Shown: piece after piece, positions 37,714 through 46,306 of the stretch
Numbering within the stretch: the first letter of the stretch is position 1
How the letters are laid out: each line of letters opens with the position of its first letter
Assembly (NCBI GenBank): GCA_023091665.1
Contig: JALJCQ010000017.1
Location: 868,001 to 932,000 of the forward strand
Source: Pythium myriotylum
Lineage: Eukaryota > Oomycota > Peronosporomycetes > Pythiales > Pythiaceae
Length of the DNA: 64,000 bases
Reading direction: 5' to 3'
The notes under the pieces: generated by a model
Database searches by the model: none
Told to the model about the DNA's origin: nothing
The model's input: only the letters and a program-made list of their open reading frames with translations
Made by a program: the position numbers and the translations under genes

Positions 37714-38245
37714 CCTGAGTAGTGAAACGTATTGTGAGATCCTCATATGCTCGACCTTGGATGTCTACATCGTGCGCATCATGATCTGGCATATTGGTGT
37801 TGACGATCCAGTGTTGGCCACTTTACACCATCCCGGAAGGGCATTCAGGATCATCTCGCCCGATTCAACGTCGGCATTCAGTGTGGGGTCTTCGAGTTGA
37901 TCACGTCGGGTGCGCACATGGATAATCCTTGAGGCCGATTATGAGTGGTGAAGCTTGAGAGCAGAAGTACCAGCGTGGCAATAGAATAGAGCGGCAGTGC
38001 CTGGCAATTTACTTATATAGAATTACGAAAAGGGCAAATGATTCACGTTAGCATTGATGAAGAGAAGAATCGCAAGGTACTGCAAACAGAGAACGAATCG
38101 GAATCACGCGGTGTCCTGGTCTGTCTGCTGACGCTTCAACTGCGTTCCTTATGGTGGCTATTGCCAGACAACCGCACCATCCAACCGAGCAATTTTCGCC
38201 ACAACCGCATCGACAACATTTAAGCGATTAGAGCAAGCAGATAGT
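37714..38245. other. Intergenic
   Basis: No gene recognised. Confidence 0.4.
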
Positions 38246-38291
38246 GGATGCTTCTGAAACACCAAATCACCAGGTGTTTCAGGAAGCATCC
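38246..38291. repeat. Near-perfect hairpin
   Basis: GGATGCTTCTGAAACACC pairs with GGTGTTTCAGGAAGCATCC, with one bulged base and a 9-base loop. It is isolated; no terminal duplication was found. Confidence 0.75.
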
Positions 38292-38413
38292 AGTTATAGT
38301 TATTTCCGGTCGCGGATATTTTGGCGTGCTGCTGAAAGCTTGGTTTTGCACCTAATCGATTCAGGGGGTGCCAGAAAGCATAACCTATGGGAAATATGCC
38401 AACATCGACACTA

Positions 38414-38740
38414 TGCGCACAATGACTGGAGTAGCATTCGCTGTCTGGTGGCTTGCGCTCTTGCTCTTGCACGTCATCAACATTGTCTACTATGTCGGTG
38501 TCTAACTTCTTCGGTAATACAAAAAAAAAAAAAAAAAACATTGTCTACTATGTCGCTGTCGCTGCAATGTACAAGGCGATCGAGATGACCAACCTCGACT
38601 TCCAGCTTCATACGCTTGCAATTTGCGTGTCACGGTACGAGTGGAAGGAAATTTCAAGACGTCATACTGTGCCGAGCTACTCGCAATAGGCCCCAACAAC
38701 TTGACGGGGTTCTCTATCGCGACCAAGGATTCGACAGCAA
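38414..38740 (+). pseudogene. Membrane-LRR gene relic with a short poly(A) insertion
   Basis: MRTMTGVAFAVWWLALLLLH matches the first membrane segment of the genes at 46307 and 51625 (FSIWWIALLVLHFVNIAYY). The frame is broken by an insertion at 38498-38536, after which homology resumes (YYVAVAAMYKAIEMTNLDF, HTLAICVSRYEWKEIS). It then jumps, in another frame, to the far C-terminal block SYCAELLAIGPNN, which matches TPYCNELLAIRAQN of the intact genes. Thus most of the middle of the gene is deleted and only the two ends remain. Confidence 0.85.
38498..38536 (+). mobile_element. Very short poly(A)-tailed insertion with 19-base target duplication
   Basis: GTGTCTAACTTCTTCGGTAA plus TAC and a run of A (to 38538) is inserted between two copies of AACATTGTCTACTATGTCG (38479-38497 and 38537-38555). 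This is the footprint of target-primed reverse transcription: a 23-base RNA-derived tail piece, poly(A) and target duplication. Confidence 0.8.
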
Positions 38741-39008
38741 CATTATTTTTTTTACTTTGAAGGTGAGGTCTATTGGATCGCAATAGGATTCCACAGCAAC
38801 AGATCCGGCATTGTTAGAATTCGCTCAGCGGGCACTTACATGCAATCTAGGGTCTCCATTATCCATTGGAATCGAAGATGCTCTCAGCGCCATCCGAGTC
38901 TAAGATCGAGTCTAAGATCTCGAAGGATCTTGGCCACCGATCTCCGAGGTGCCACTCTATCTCGAGTATATCCTCTTTGTGGATTGGACATCCTCCAGCC
39001 TTTCACTG

Positions 39009-39130
39009 CTCGAATGCAAGATGTTGTCCGTCAGGAACCCGTTCGTCGCATGGATATCGACGCCGTCGAACCCAGCCTTCTTCGCGAGAGCAGCAGTCGT
39101 GCGGTTATCGCCGAGGATACCGGCGATCTC
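39009..39130 (-). pseudogene. OYE gene relic
   Basis: The minus strand reads EIAGILGDNRTTAALAKKAG followed by FDGVDIHATNGFLTDN, matching the active-site segment of the OYE genes (closest to copy 4, which has VDIHAANGYL). The Tyr after NG is Phe. About 120 bases remain; flanks show no further homology. Confidence 0.85.
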
Positions 39131-39288
39131 TGTGCTTCTTTAGTCGAGATGATCGTCAAATTGCTTTGCATCTGTTTGAATTTCTTGATTCGATCTCGTT
39201 GTTCATCAAATTGATAAAGTCACCTGGATAGCGACGGTTCACAGACGCCGAAGGGGCATGAGTGTTTGGTCGGCGGTCTTAATCGTGG

Positions 39289-40665
39289 ATGGAGACATCA
39301 AGCGGCGACACACGAAACTCGACGATGGAAGACAAGATCGTACAAATGGTCCCAGAGGTACCTATTCCGGTTGCCCAGCTCATCGGACGTGTGGCTTTCG
39401 AGTGGAGCGAGAGTTCGACACCTGTCGGATCTGTGCAGTGTCATCTGTTGGACCTTGTTTCGGACTATGGTGTCTGGAAAACGCCAGGAAAACCGTCTCT
39501 TGTGTCTTCGTCGACACCGACTGCGACCCCGTCACCCAATGCTAAAGTCCGTCTGTACGCAATTCCATCAGTCATGGATATCGTCAGCATCGATCCGATG
39601 AACGAGACTTTTACGGTGAAGTTCACTCTCTATCTGCTGTGGCCTGTAGATCTCAAAGCGGTCGGCCTGGCTGATGTCGCTCAACGCGCGCTTGACAGTG
39701 GTCACTACATCAATATGACGTCAGCCGAGATTGATCATTTCACCGACGCTACGCCCATGCCTGGGATCTCTATATTCAACGCTGTCGAAACTTATGACAC
39801 GAAGCCCGCCGATATTCGAGTCTATGGTGGCGGCGACCTCCCTGGCTTCACATGGGTAATGTGGAACCGGTCCATGCATGTTCAGTTGCGTGAGCGCTGG
39901 GAGCTGCAGCTCTTTCCGTTCGACGTGCAGGACCTGAGCATCAATTTGCGCCTCAACGATGCGAGATCTTGGGACCATTTCGACCTCACAGTGTGTAGTA
40001 TCCAGTTTCATCGCGAGGCGCTCACACTCACGGAGTTTTATCCCCTCTCACCTCAAGTTATCCGGGAGGCCCCAGCCCACAAGGCCTCAAAAGTGTGCAT
40101 GCGTGTGCAGCGGATTCCGAACTACTATCTCCAGAATATCGTTCTGATCATGTTTCTGTTATCGCTTCTCGGGCCGTTGGCGTTTGTCCTCGACGTCGAT
40201 GCGCTGGGAGATCGGCTATCGACCATTCTCACACTCTTGCTCACAGCTGTGGCGTTCAAATACGTCATCTCGAGTGCCCTACCCAAGGTCCCGTACAACA
40301 CGCTCATGGACTACTTCATCTTGGCCTCGACAGTATCTCTTGTGCTCACGGCTTTCCTGTGCGCTATCCCGAAACTTCTGATGGCACGATACAGCCGTGA
40401 AACCACTGATACCATAAACACTGTGCTGGGGTGGCTCTGCTTGGGCATTGCGCTTGGTATCCCCATTGTCTGGCTCGGCCTCTCGAAATGGATGGTGCGA
40501 AGACAAGGACACTGCGAGTACGTGAAGCTGGTGCCGAAGAAGAATTGGTACCATTTCCAGTACAGCCCGACGCCATTCATGGCTGTACCCAGCGGACTCG
40601 TGAAGGACCGAACAGGCAAAGCAGGGTTGGTCACACCGGCTTCGGAGCTGAAGAAGAGCAAATGA
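39289..40665 (+). CDS. Pentameric ligand-gated ion channel homologue (Cys-loop superfamily fold)
   Basis: A 458-residue single-exon protein. Residues about 85-290 form the ligand-binding domain: DPMNETFTVKFTLYLLWPVD, WNRSMHVQLRERWELQLFPFD and VQDLSINL. FPFDVQ is in the place of the Cys-loop, but the paired cysteines are absent, as in prokaryotic channels. Four membrane segments follow: M1 after RIPNYYLQNIVL, M2 DRLSTILTLLLTAVAFKYV, the M2-M3 loop LPKVPYNTLMDYF, M3 and, after a short loop, M4 near 380-400. The short M3-M4 loop is also prokaryote-like. Ligand and ion selectivity are unknown. The start could be the second Met (codon 13). No signal peptide is obvious, so an upstream exon is possible. 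Confidence 0.85.
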   Translation: METSSGDTRNSTMEDKIVQMVPEVPIPVAQLIGRVAFEWSESSTPVGSVQCHLLDLVSDYGVWKTPGKPSLVSSSTPTATPSPNAKVRLYAIPSVMDIVSIDPMNETFTVKFTLYLLWPVDLKAVGLADVAQRALDSGHYINMTSAEIDHFTDATPMPGISIFNAVETYDTKPADIRVYGGGDLPGFTWVMWNRSMHVQLRERWELQLFPFDVQDLSINLRLNDARSWDHFDLTVCSIQFHREALTLTEFYPLSPQVIREAPAHKASKVCMRVQRIPNYYLQNIVLIMFLLSLLGPLAFVLDVDALGDRLSTILTLLLTAVAFKYVISSALPKVPYNTLMDYFILASTVSLVLTAFLCAIPKLLMARYSRETTDTINTVLGWLCLGIALGIPIVWLGLSKWMVRRQGHCEYVKLVPKKNWYHFQYSPTPFMAVPSGLVKDRTGKAGLVTPASELKKSK

Positions 40666-40934
40666 GGCTGGAAGTAAGGAGAAGATGGTACATTTGTATA
40701 CCAAACCAAGGTATATGCAATACAATGCTCCTGTCTACAACCAAGAAAGCGCGTTGGTACATTATAACGCTTTCTGTTCACCCTTTTCTGACATCAAGAA
40801 TCGAACTCTAATAGACGATGGCTGCAAGTTTGTCACCAACAGGATTCACAGCATTCGCATCTCTTTGGTGCACTCCACCTGCGAGCGCGTGCGTTGAATT
40901 TCTCATAATGCTGCGTCCTTGAGGCAATATTTGT
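40666..40934. other. Convergent intergenic spacer
   Basis: Nothing recognised. Confidence 0.4.
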
Positions 40935-42872
40935 TTAGTTCCACTGAACAGCCAGATTATCTGTCTTCATAGCGAGTACACACGCAAGTGCGAGGTGATC
41001 AGACGGGTACACTTTGTTGGGCAGCCACGGATTGCTTCGCGCGAACGTGTTGGGCAGCTGTGGTGTCACCCACTCACCCGAATAAGTCTCATCATCGTGC
41101 TTGGCGACGCCAATAGAGTCTTGCCAGCCACTCGGTTTGTGCTTCGCCCACTCTTGATCGAAAGTTAGTTCAGGTTGGCGCATGTCAACACCCAGTGACT
41201 CAAGTTCTTCGATTGTTGGCATGCTCAGTAGCTGAAACGGTTCGAATTGTGACGCTGAGTAGAATATGTAGTCAACAGTACCAATGCACTTTTCACTCGC
41301 GTAGGTGAACTCTGGTTCACTAATGAAGCCCTGATAGGATCCGTACGCACTCTCGAACTGCTCACCGTGGACGAGCATCTCGTCTCGGTCACCACGTGGC
41401 CTTACCGTCGCAAATTCATTCTCGTTCGCGTCGGCCCTAAGCAGCAGCTTGCGTGGCGAGACATTGAGGTTTTTCTCTCCAGTCTCGTATCTCGGCGTTC
41501 GCCCGGAGCCGTAGGATGGCTCGTACGGCTTAACTTGCGGTGGAGTATCATTGATGATATACAGTGGCATCTTAATGTCGTCTTCTTCCTCATCTCGTTC
41601 TCTTTCCTTGGCTTCCGTGTTATCGACGCATTTCGCTTGTAGCTTGGTCGATACTGGCGTTGTGAGCGGGAGTGACGGCTGGCTAAACGGTCCATAGCCG
41701 ATTGCATTGCGTGCCGCGACACGGAATTGGTACGTCATCCCTGCACTGAGCATCGTGATCGTGTGCTCGTCTACCTCGCCGTCTACCTCGATCTCGTGCA
41801 TATTGAAACCGAGAGTGGCGCTAGAGCAGTTTTTGATCGTGATCTTGTACCCACGAATCGGGGCGTCGCCGCTCGGTGGACTTTTCCATTTGAGCACCGC
41901 GGAAGTCGGGGTTGCGTCCACAGCCTCAGGTCGATCGACCTGCTTTGGGGCTTGAGGACGCGGCCGCCGTCGACCCGTCGAGATGACGTGGTAGACGTCA
42001 CTACTCGGTAGAGCATTGAAAGTTCCAGCCAAAAGTATTGGTAGATTGGCCACGGCGTTGATTTGGGAAACCCTGCGACAGAGGAACTCGGTCTGCAGAA
42101 CACGCACGAGATCCATTGCTTGCCCATCACCCGAGGCCAGCTGGGTCGTCACAACACATACTGCGCTTGGGAGACGCGACTGCTCCCACGGTTGCAGCTG
42201 CACGCACAGCGCCACACAATCTTGGTGGCATCTGGCGACGAGGTTCTCGTCCGAAATGGTGGTGACAACCTCATTGAGATCAATCTCTTGGGTCTTGAAG
42301 ACCTGGAAGAGCTCCCGCTTGAACGCGATAGCCAGTCCGTGCTCGAGGACAACGGGCGTGCCTCTCGGTGTCGAGGCACGTTTGCTAGGGTGCATGGCGT
42401 ACACGCTGTCGTACCCCGCCGCTGTCAGCTCCGTCGCCCAGTAGTCATTGTAGTCGTCGATCTCCTGCAGACAGAGGATGTCCGCGTCATAGCTGAGAAT
42501 CTCTCTGTGACGTGCTTATCAATCCCGCATCAGCTGGAACAACTGAGAAAACAAGACCGACCTTCGAAGCCGCTCTCTTCGATGCAACGTGGAGAGTAAC
42601 GAGGGATCGACGTAGCCCATGTCGTTGCGCTGCAATCGTCGAGCTCCCATCTGAGATAGCACATTGTAGCTCAACAGCGAGAGCTTTTCCAAGTCGGCAA
42701 GGTCGCTCAGCTCTGAAACGTCGCATCGCGCAGGCACGAACTCGCGCGGCGGTAGCTCCCGCTCGAAAGCACTGCGTGGAGCAGGAGTCCGAAGCGAGAC
42801 ACGCTGTGAGCTCTCATCGTCGTCGCTGTCAGCCATGTGAGCCTGTGCAGTGTGTGACTCTTCAAGATCCAT
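40935..42872 (-). CDS. EEP (CCR4/Angel/nocturnin-like) fold protein with embedded FN3 domain, two exons
   Basis: Exons 42562-42872 and 40935-42504 with a 57-base GT-AG intron give 626 residues. The join restores HRRERLRREILSYDADILCL followed by QEIDDYNDYW, the EEP pattern. The core has LSYNVLSQ (Asn), CLQEID (Mg-binding Glu) and the final PSDHLALA (Asp, His). Two catalytic positions are changed: TTHL is TTQL, and GDFN is GTFN. After SSDVYHVISTG a fibronectin type III domain (PEAVDATPTSAVLKW to RVAARNAIGYGPFSQPS) and a charged linker interrupt the fold before its last strands (VDYIFYSASQFEP). Family members are mRNA deadenylases or 2',3'-phosphodiesterases in the cytoplasm or nucleus; activity here is doubtful. 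Confidence 0.87.
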
Positions 42873-43069
42873 TTGACCCCCCCTAACAGTTAATGTTCAA
42901 AAACGTGCGGCCACCAGAAAAATGGAGTTGTTGTTGTCGTCTTCCATGGTAACACCATTGCTCATCAGACGCATTTTTTCGTGGCTCAAGCTTCGGCTTG
43001 TGGGGCTAAATAGATCCAACTCTCGCGAATGAAAAATAGACTTCAACTTGTTATCGGCATCTTGCAAGA
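42873..43069. promoter_or_regulatory. Bidirectional promoter between EEP-FN3 gene and LRRC51
   Basis: The two start codons face apart with 197 bases between them. Confidence 0.5.
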
Positions 43070-43841
43070 ATGGCTTCAACAGGCTTGTCGCCCTCGAAGC
43101 GTGGAGCGAACGGCAGCGGAGGCAGCGCTATCGCGAGCGTCACCGCCCTCCAAATGCGGGCGGCAGCGCCTGCCACGCTGCTGGACTACTCTTTTATGGG
43201 ACTGTCCACTCTCTCGGGTAAGATCGTCTAGTCTCGAAACGTCAAGCGATATTTACTGAAGTTTTGAACGTTCGATAGAGATGGTCCAGCAAGATCCAGT
43301 AGCCGGCAAGAAGAAACCCGACACGTCTTCGTCTGGCCCCGGCGATGAGGTGACGCCTACAAGCGCCTCCCATTACTCGGCAGTGTCCCTGCGAGTGAAC
43401 AACAACAAAATCTCAAACCTCACTGACATGGACGAAGCGCTTGCTGCAGTCTTTATCGACCCGACCAAACTCCAGTGGATCGACCTCTCTGGAAACGCAC
43501 TCTCAAGTATACCACCGACTGCATTCTCGAAGTATCCAGACGTCTTTACGTTGCATCTCCACGGTAACAAGCTTTCGAGGTACACGGACGTCGATAATTT
43601 GGCAGCGTGGATGCCGCGTGTCCATTCACTCACACTCCATGGAAACCCAATCGAAGAAAAGAAGCATTATCGAAGCTACGTCATCTCTTCCTTTCCGCAG
43701 CTCAAACAGCTTGACTTTAGCTGTGTGACCAAGGGAGACCGCGAGAAAGCCGATACGTGGGCCAAGATATACAAAAAGGCGCTTCAGGCGGCTCGGCACA
43801 AGGGCAAGCATGGCTTAGACACCGATCTGGAGTCAATTTAA
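43070..43841 (+). CDS. LRRC51: LRRC51 homologue, two exons
   Basis: Exons 43070-43217 and 43279-43841 with a 61-base intron (GTAAG...TAG) give 236 residues. The product follows the animal LRRC51 layout: APATLLDYSFMGLSTLSEM (human PLDYSFRSIHVIQDL), SLRVNNNKISNL, LQWIDLSGNALSSI, TLHLHGNKLSRY, VHSLTLHGNPIEEKKHYRSY and LDFSCVTKGDREKADTW. It is a short leucine-rich repeat protein with a C-terminal cap. It is found mainly in flagellated eukaryotes, which would agree with zoospores (inference). The frame starting at 43281 alone misses the N-terminal 51 residues. Confidence 0.9.
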
Positions 43842-43939
43842 CGGACTGCTATACTGTGGAGCAGTTGCGACCTGATGCTTATTTAACAGAGGTGCACATA
43901 AACAAACGAAAAAGGACTCATCTCTTCGTTGCCGCTAAC

Positions 43940-44425
43940 CTACAACTCCGCCTTTGGTGTGGCGAGAGGTGGTGTACAGTCGTTCGCATGCAGCTCCAGT
44001 GGACGAGACTTTGGATCCACGGGCGAGTAGCCCACTCGAGGTGGCGTCTGCAGGTTCATACCGCAGGCTTCGAGCGTATTAATCCCATCGACATCGCGCT
44101 TAGTCGGGTCGCAACGGAAGTGCGTCGTTGGTGGCCACGCCGCCACGTCGGCGAAGAGCCAGAAACCGTTGTGGCGATAGAGTCGAAAGTCGTGAGCTGT
44201 CACCGCCGTGAGGCCTTTGTCTTCGTCTTCTCGCACGAACACGGGCGTGTGCTCGTCCGACTGGAGCTCGTCGCTGAGCACGTAGTGGCCGTCCATGCCG
44301 ACGACACGCGAGCCGCAGACGAAGAAGTCGGGTGCGTCGAGCAGATTGAGCGCCGAGTCAGCGTTGCTGGCGTCCCCGAGCGCCATCGAAGCCAACGCAG
44401 TCGCCAACGCCGAGAGCAACGACAT
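43940..44425 (-). CDS. Conserved-looking protein of unknown function
   Basis: A 161-residue frame that I do not recognise. The first 20 residues (MSLLSALATALASMALGDAS) are weakly hydrophobic and could be a helix or poor signal. The body reads like a compact folded domain (PDFFVCGSRVVGMDGHYVLS, TAHDFRLYRHNGFWLFADVA, TTHFRCDPTKRD), with four cysteines and many aromatic residues. It is convergent with LRRC51 and 98 bases away. Strand, codon content and the absence of a better overlapping frame support coding; the longer plus-strand frame through here is a shadow. Confidence 0.65.
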   Translation of the reverse strand: MSLLSALATALASMALGDASNADSALNLLDAPDFFVCGSRVVGMDGHYVLSDELQSDEHTPVFVREDEDKGLTAVTAHDFRLYRHNGFWLFADVAAWPPTTHFRCDPTKRDVDGINTLEACGMNLQTPPRVGYSPVDPKSRPLELHANDCTPPLATPKAEL

Positions 44426-44773
44426 GTTTTCCGAAATGACGAGCCCATTCCCCAGAAAGATCGGGTGTAGCCATTTTGAAATGATGTCCTATTATATCTA
44501 TAATAGACTAATATAGGATGACGTAGTCACGATTCGGACCTCAGCCAATCAAATGGTCCAAAAATGGCATCGTGGCATTCTGGAGCATATCAAGGTTGAG
44601 CTGAAGTGAAATTGTTAAAACCAGGCACTCATCGGGGAAGTTTCCACTGATTTTTCAAATCGTATGTACCTTGTTTTGGCATCTCAGTTGCACTATCTGT
44701 GTCAAAATGGCTACATGACGTCATGCGAAGACGATGGAATTCGCGGTCTCCTTGCAGCGCGACATCGTCTGTG
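44426..44773. other. Intergenic
   Basis: A/T-rich near 44490-44520; nothing recognised. Confidence 0.4.
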
Positions 44774-44786
44774 TCATTCCCAAATC
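44774..44786 (+). promoter_or_regulatory. Inr-like core promoter of OYE 7
   Basis: TCATTCCCAAATC, 16-28 bases before the ATG. Confidence 0.55.
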
Positions 44787-44801
44787 GTCTTTGTCCACGA
44801 C

Positions 44802-45983
44802 ATGGCGTCTCCTACCCAAGGCTACAAACTCTTCACGCCGCTGGATCTTGGCGACGGTCTCGTGCTCAAGAACCGCGTGGTCATGGGACCGCTCACGCGT
44901 TGTCGCTCGGACAAGCCGACCCACGCGCCGAGCGAGATCAATCAGATCTACTACGAGCAACGCGCCGGTGCCGGGCTGATCATCTCGGAGGCCACCGGCA
45001 TCTCGGACGAAGGCTTCGGCTGGTTCGGTGCTCCTGCGATGTACAACGAGACACACGTCGCAGCGTGGAAGAAAGTGACCGAGCGCGTCCACGCACGCGG
45101 AGGGAAGATGTTTCTGCAACTGTGGCACATGGGCCGCCAGGCGAGCCCGAGTTTCAACCCGCGAAATGAGGTTGTGTGTGCATCGGACATACCGCTGACC
45201 AAAGGCCGTCTACGCAACGACAAGGGCGAGCACACTTCGTACGCAGTGCCGCGAGCGCTTGAGACGCACGAAATCCCGCGTGTCGTCGACGACTACCGCA
45301 AGAGTGCGATCCTTGCGAAGAAAGCCGGCTTTGATGGTGTCGAAATCCACGGTGCAAACGGCTATCTCGTCGATTGCTTTCTGCAGTCTTCCACGAACAA
45401 CCGAACCGATAAATACGGTGGATCCATCGAGAATCGCGCACGTTTCTTGCTTGAAATCGTCGAGGTGTTGAAGACCGTGTGGCCATCGCGGAGGATCGGC
45501 GTGCGGCTCTCCCCGAACGGCGGCTTTGCCGAGATGGGTAGTCCAGATAACTACGAGCAGTTCATCTACACGATGGAGCAGCTGAGCAAGCACGACCTTG
45601 GCTACCTCGCTGTGCTTGACGGCTACGGGTTCGGGTACCATGAGCACGCGCTCAAAGGCTCTCTACCGACCATGCTCCATGGAAAGAGTCGCCTTGTGAC
45701 GGCCTTAGACGCCAAGAAGGCATTCAAAGGAACCGTCATCGCTAACAACTCGTACACACGCGACACGGCCGAAGGCGCTATCCGCAGCGGCGCGGCGGAC
45801 GCCGTCGGGTTTGGCCGAGCCTACATCTCGAACCCGGACCTCGCCGAGCGGTTCCAGAACGACTGGTCGCTGAACGAGCACCCTCCGCACGCCGTCTACT
45901 GGGATCCGTTCTTGCAGGAGAAAGGATACTGCGACTTCCCGAGCTACGATGAAGCCGCCAAGCCCAAAGCAAGTGCACTGTGA
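44802..45983 (+). CDS. Old Yellow Enzyme family flavin oxidoreductase 7
   Basis: A 393-residue OYE family protein starting MASPTQGYKLF, with active-site HGANGYL (H183, N186, Y188) and FGRAYISNPDL. It is separated from the main cluster by 7 kb. It has an insertion of about 14 residues (EHALKGSLPTMLHGKSR) in the loop after YGFGYH and before LVTALDAKKAF, and a longer C-terminus (DEAAKPKASAL). RCRSDKPTHAPSEINQ is its own version of the LTR segment. It shows no long identical DNA tract with the other copies, so it has escaped the conversion seen in copies 2-6. Confidence 0.93.
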   Translation: MASPTQGYKLFTPLDLGDGLVLKNRVVMGPLTRCRSDKPTHAPSEINQIYYEQRAGAGLIISEATGISDEGFGWFGAPAMYNETHVAAWKKVTERVHARGGKMFLQLWHMGRQASPSFNPRNEVVCASDIPLTKGRLRNDKGEHTSYAVPRALETHEIPRVVDDYRKSAILAKKAGFDGVEIHGANGYLVDCFLQSSTNNRTDKYGGSIENRARFLLEIVEVLKTVWPSRRIGVRLSPNGGFAEMGSPDNYEQFIYTMEQLSKHDLGYLAVLDGYGFGYHEHALKGSLPTMLHGKSRLVTALDAKKAFKGTVIANNSYTRDTAEGAIRSGAADAVGFGRAYISNPDLAERFQNDWSLNEHPPHAVYWDPFLQEKGYCDFPSYDEAAKPKASAL

Positions 45984-46306
45984 ATCGTGAGGCTCTAGAA
46001 GAGATCCGAGAAATGATACACATGTCCTTTCCGTGTTGATACTACTTTCGTACCGGTAGAAAACCGCAAGGAGCTTCTCACTCGATGCAGCTGACAGTTG
46101 TTGACGGTCTCACATGGAGAGCGCTGGACGGTCGATGGACAATGCATAGCGAACATCCACGGTGGCGTTCCACGAACCTGATGCCACTGCAATGCACTGA
46201 AAACGCATCCGCGTCCAACTGACACCTTCAACGTTCTATTCTGGTCCGTGTTGTTCGAGTTTGACGAGTATAACTCGTCGCAATCGCTGGATGACAAGTC
46301 CCCACG
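45984..46306. other. Intergenic
   Basis: Nothing recognised. Confidence 0.4.

Noticed and set aside
43757..44470. 237-codon plus-strand frame overlapping the LRRC51 end
   Set aside because: Antisense to the better supported minus-strand gene at 43940-44425.
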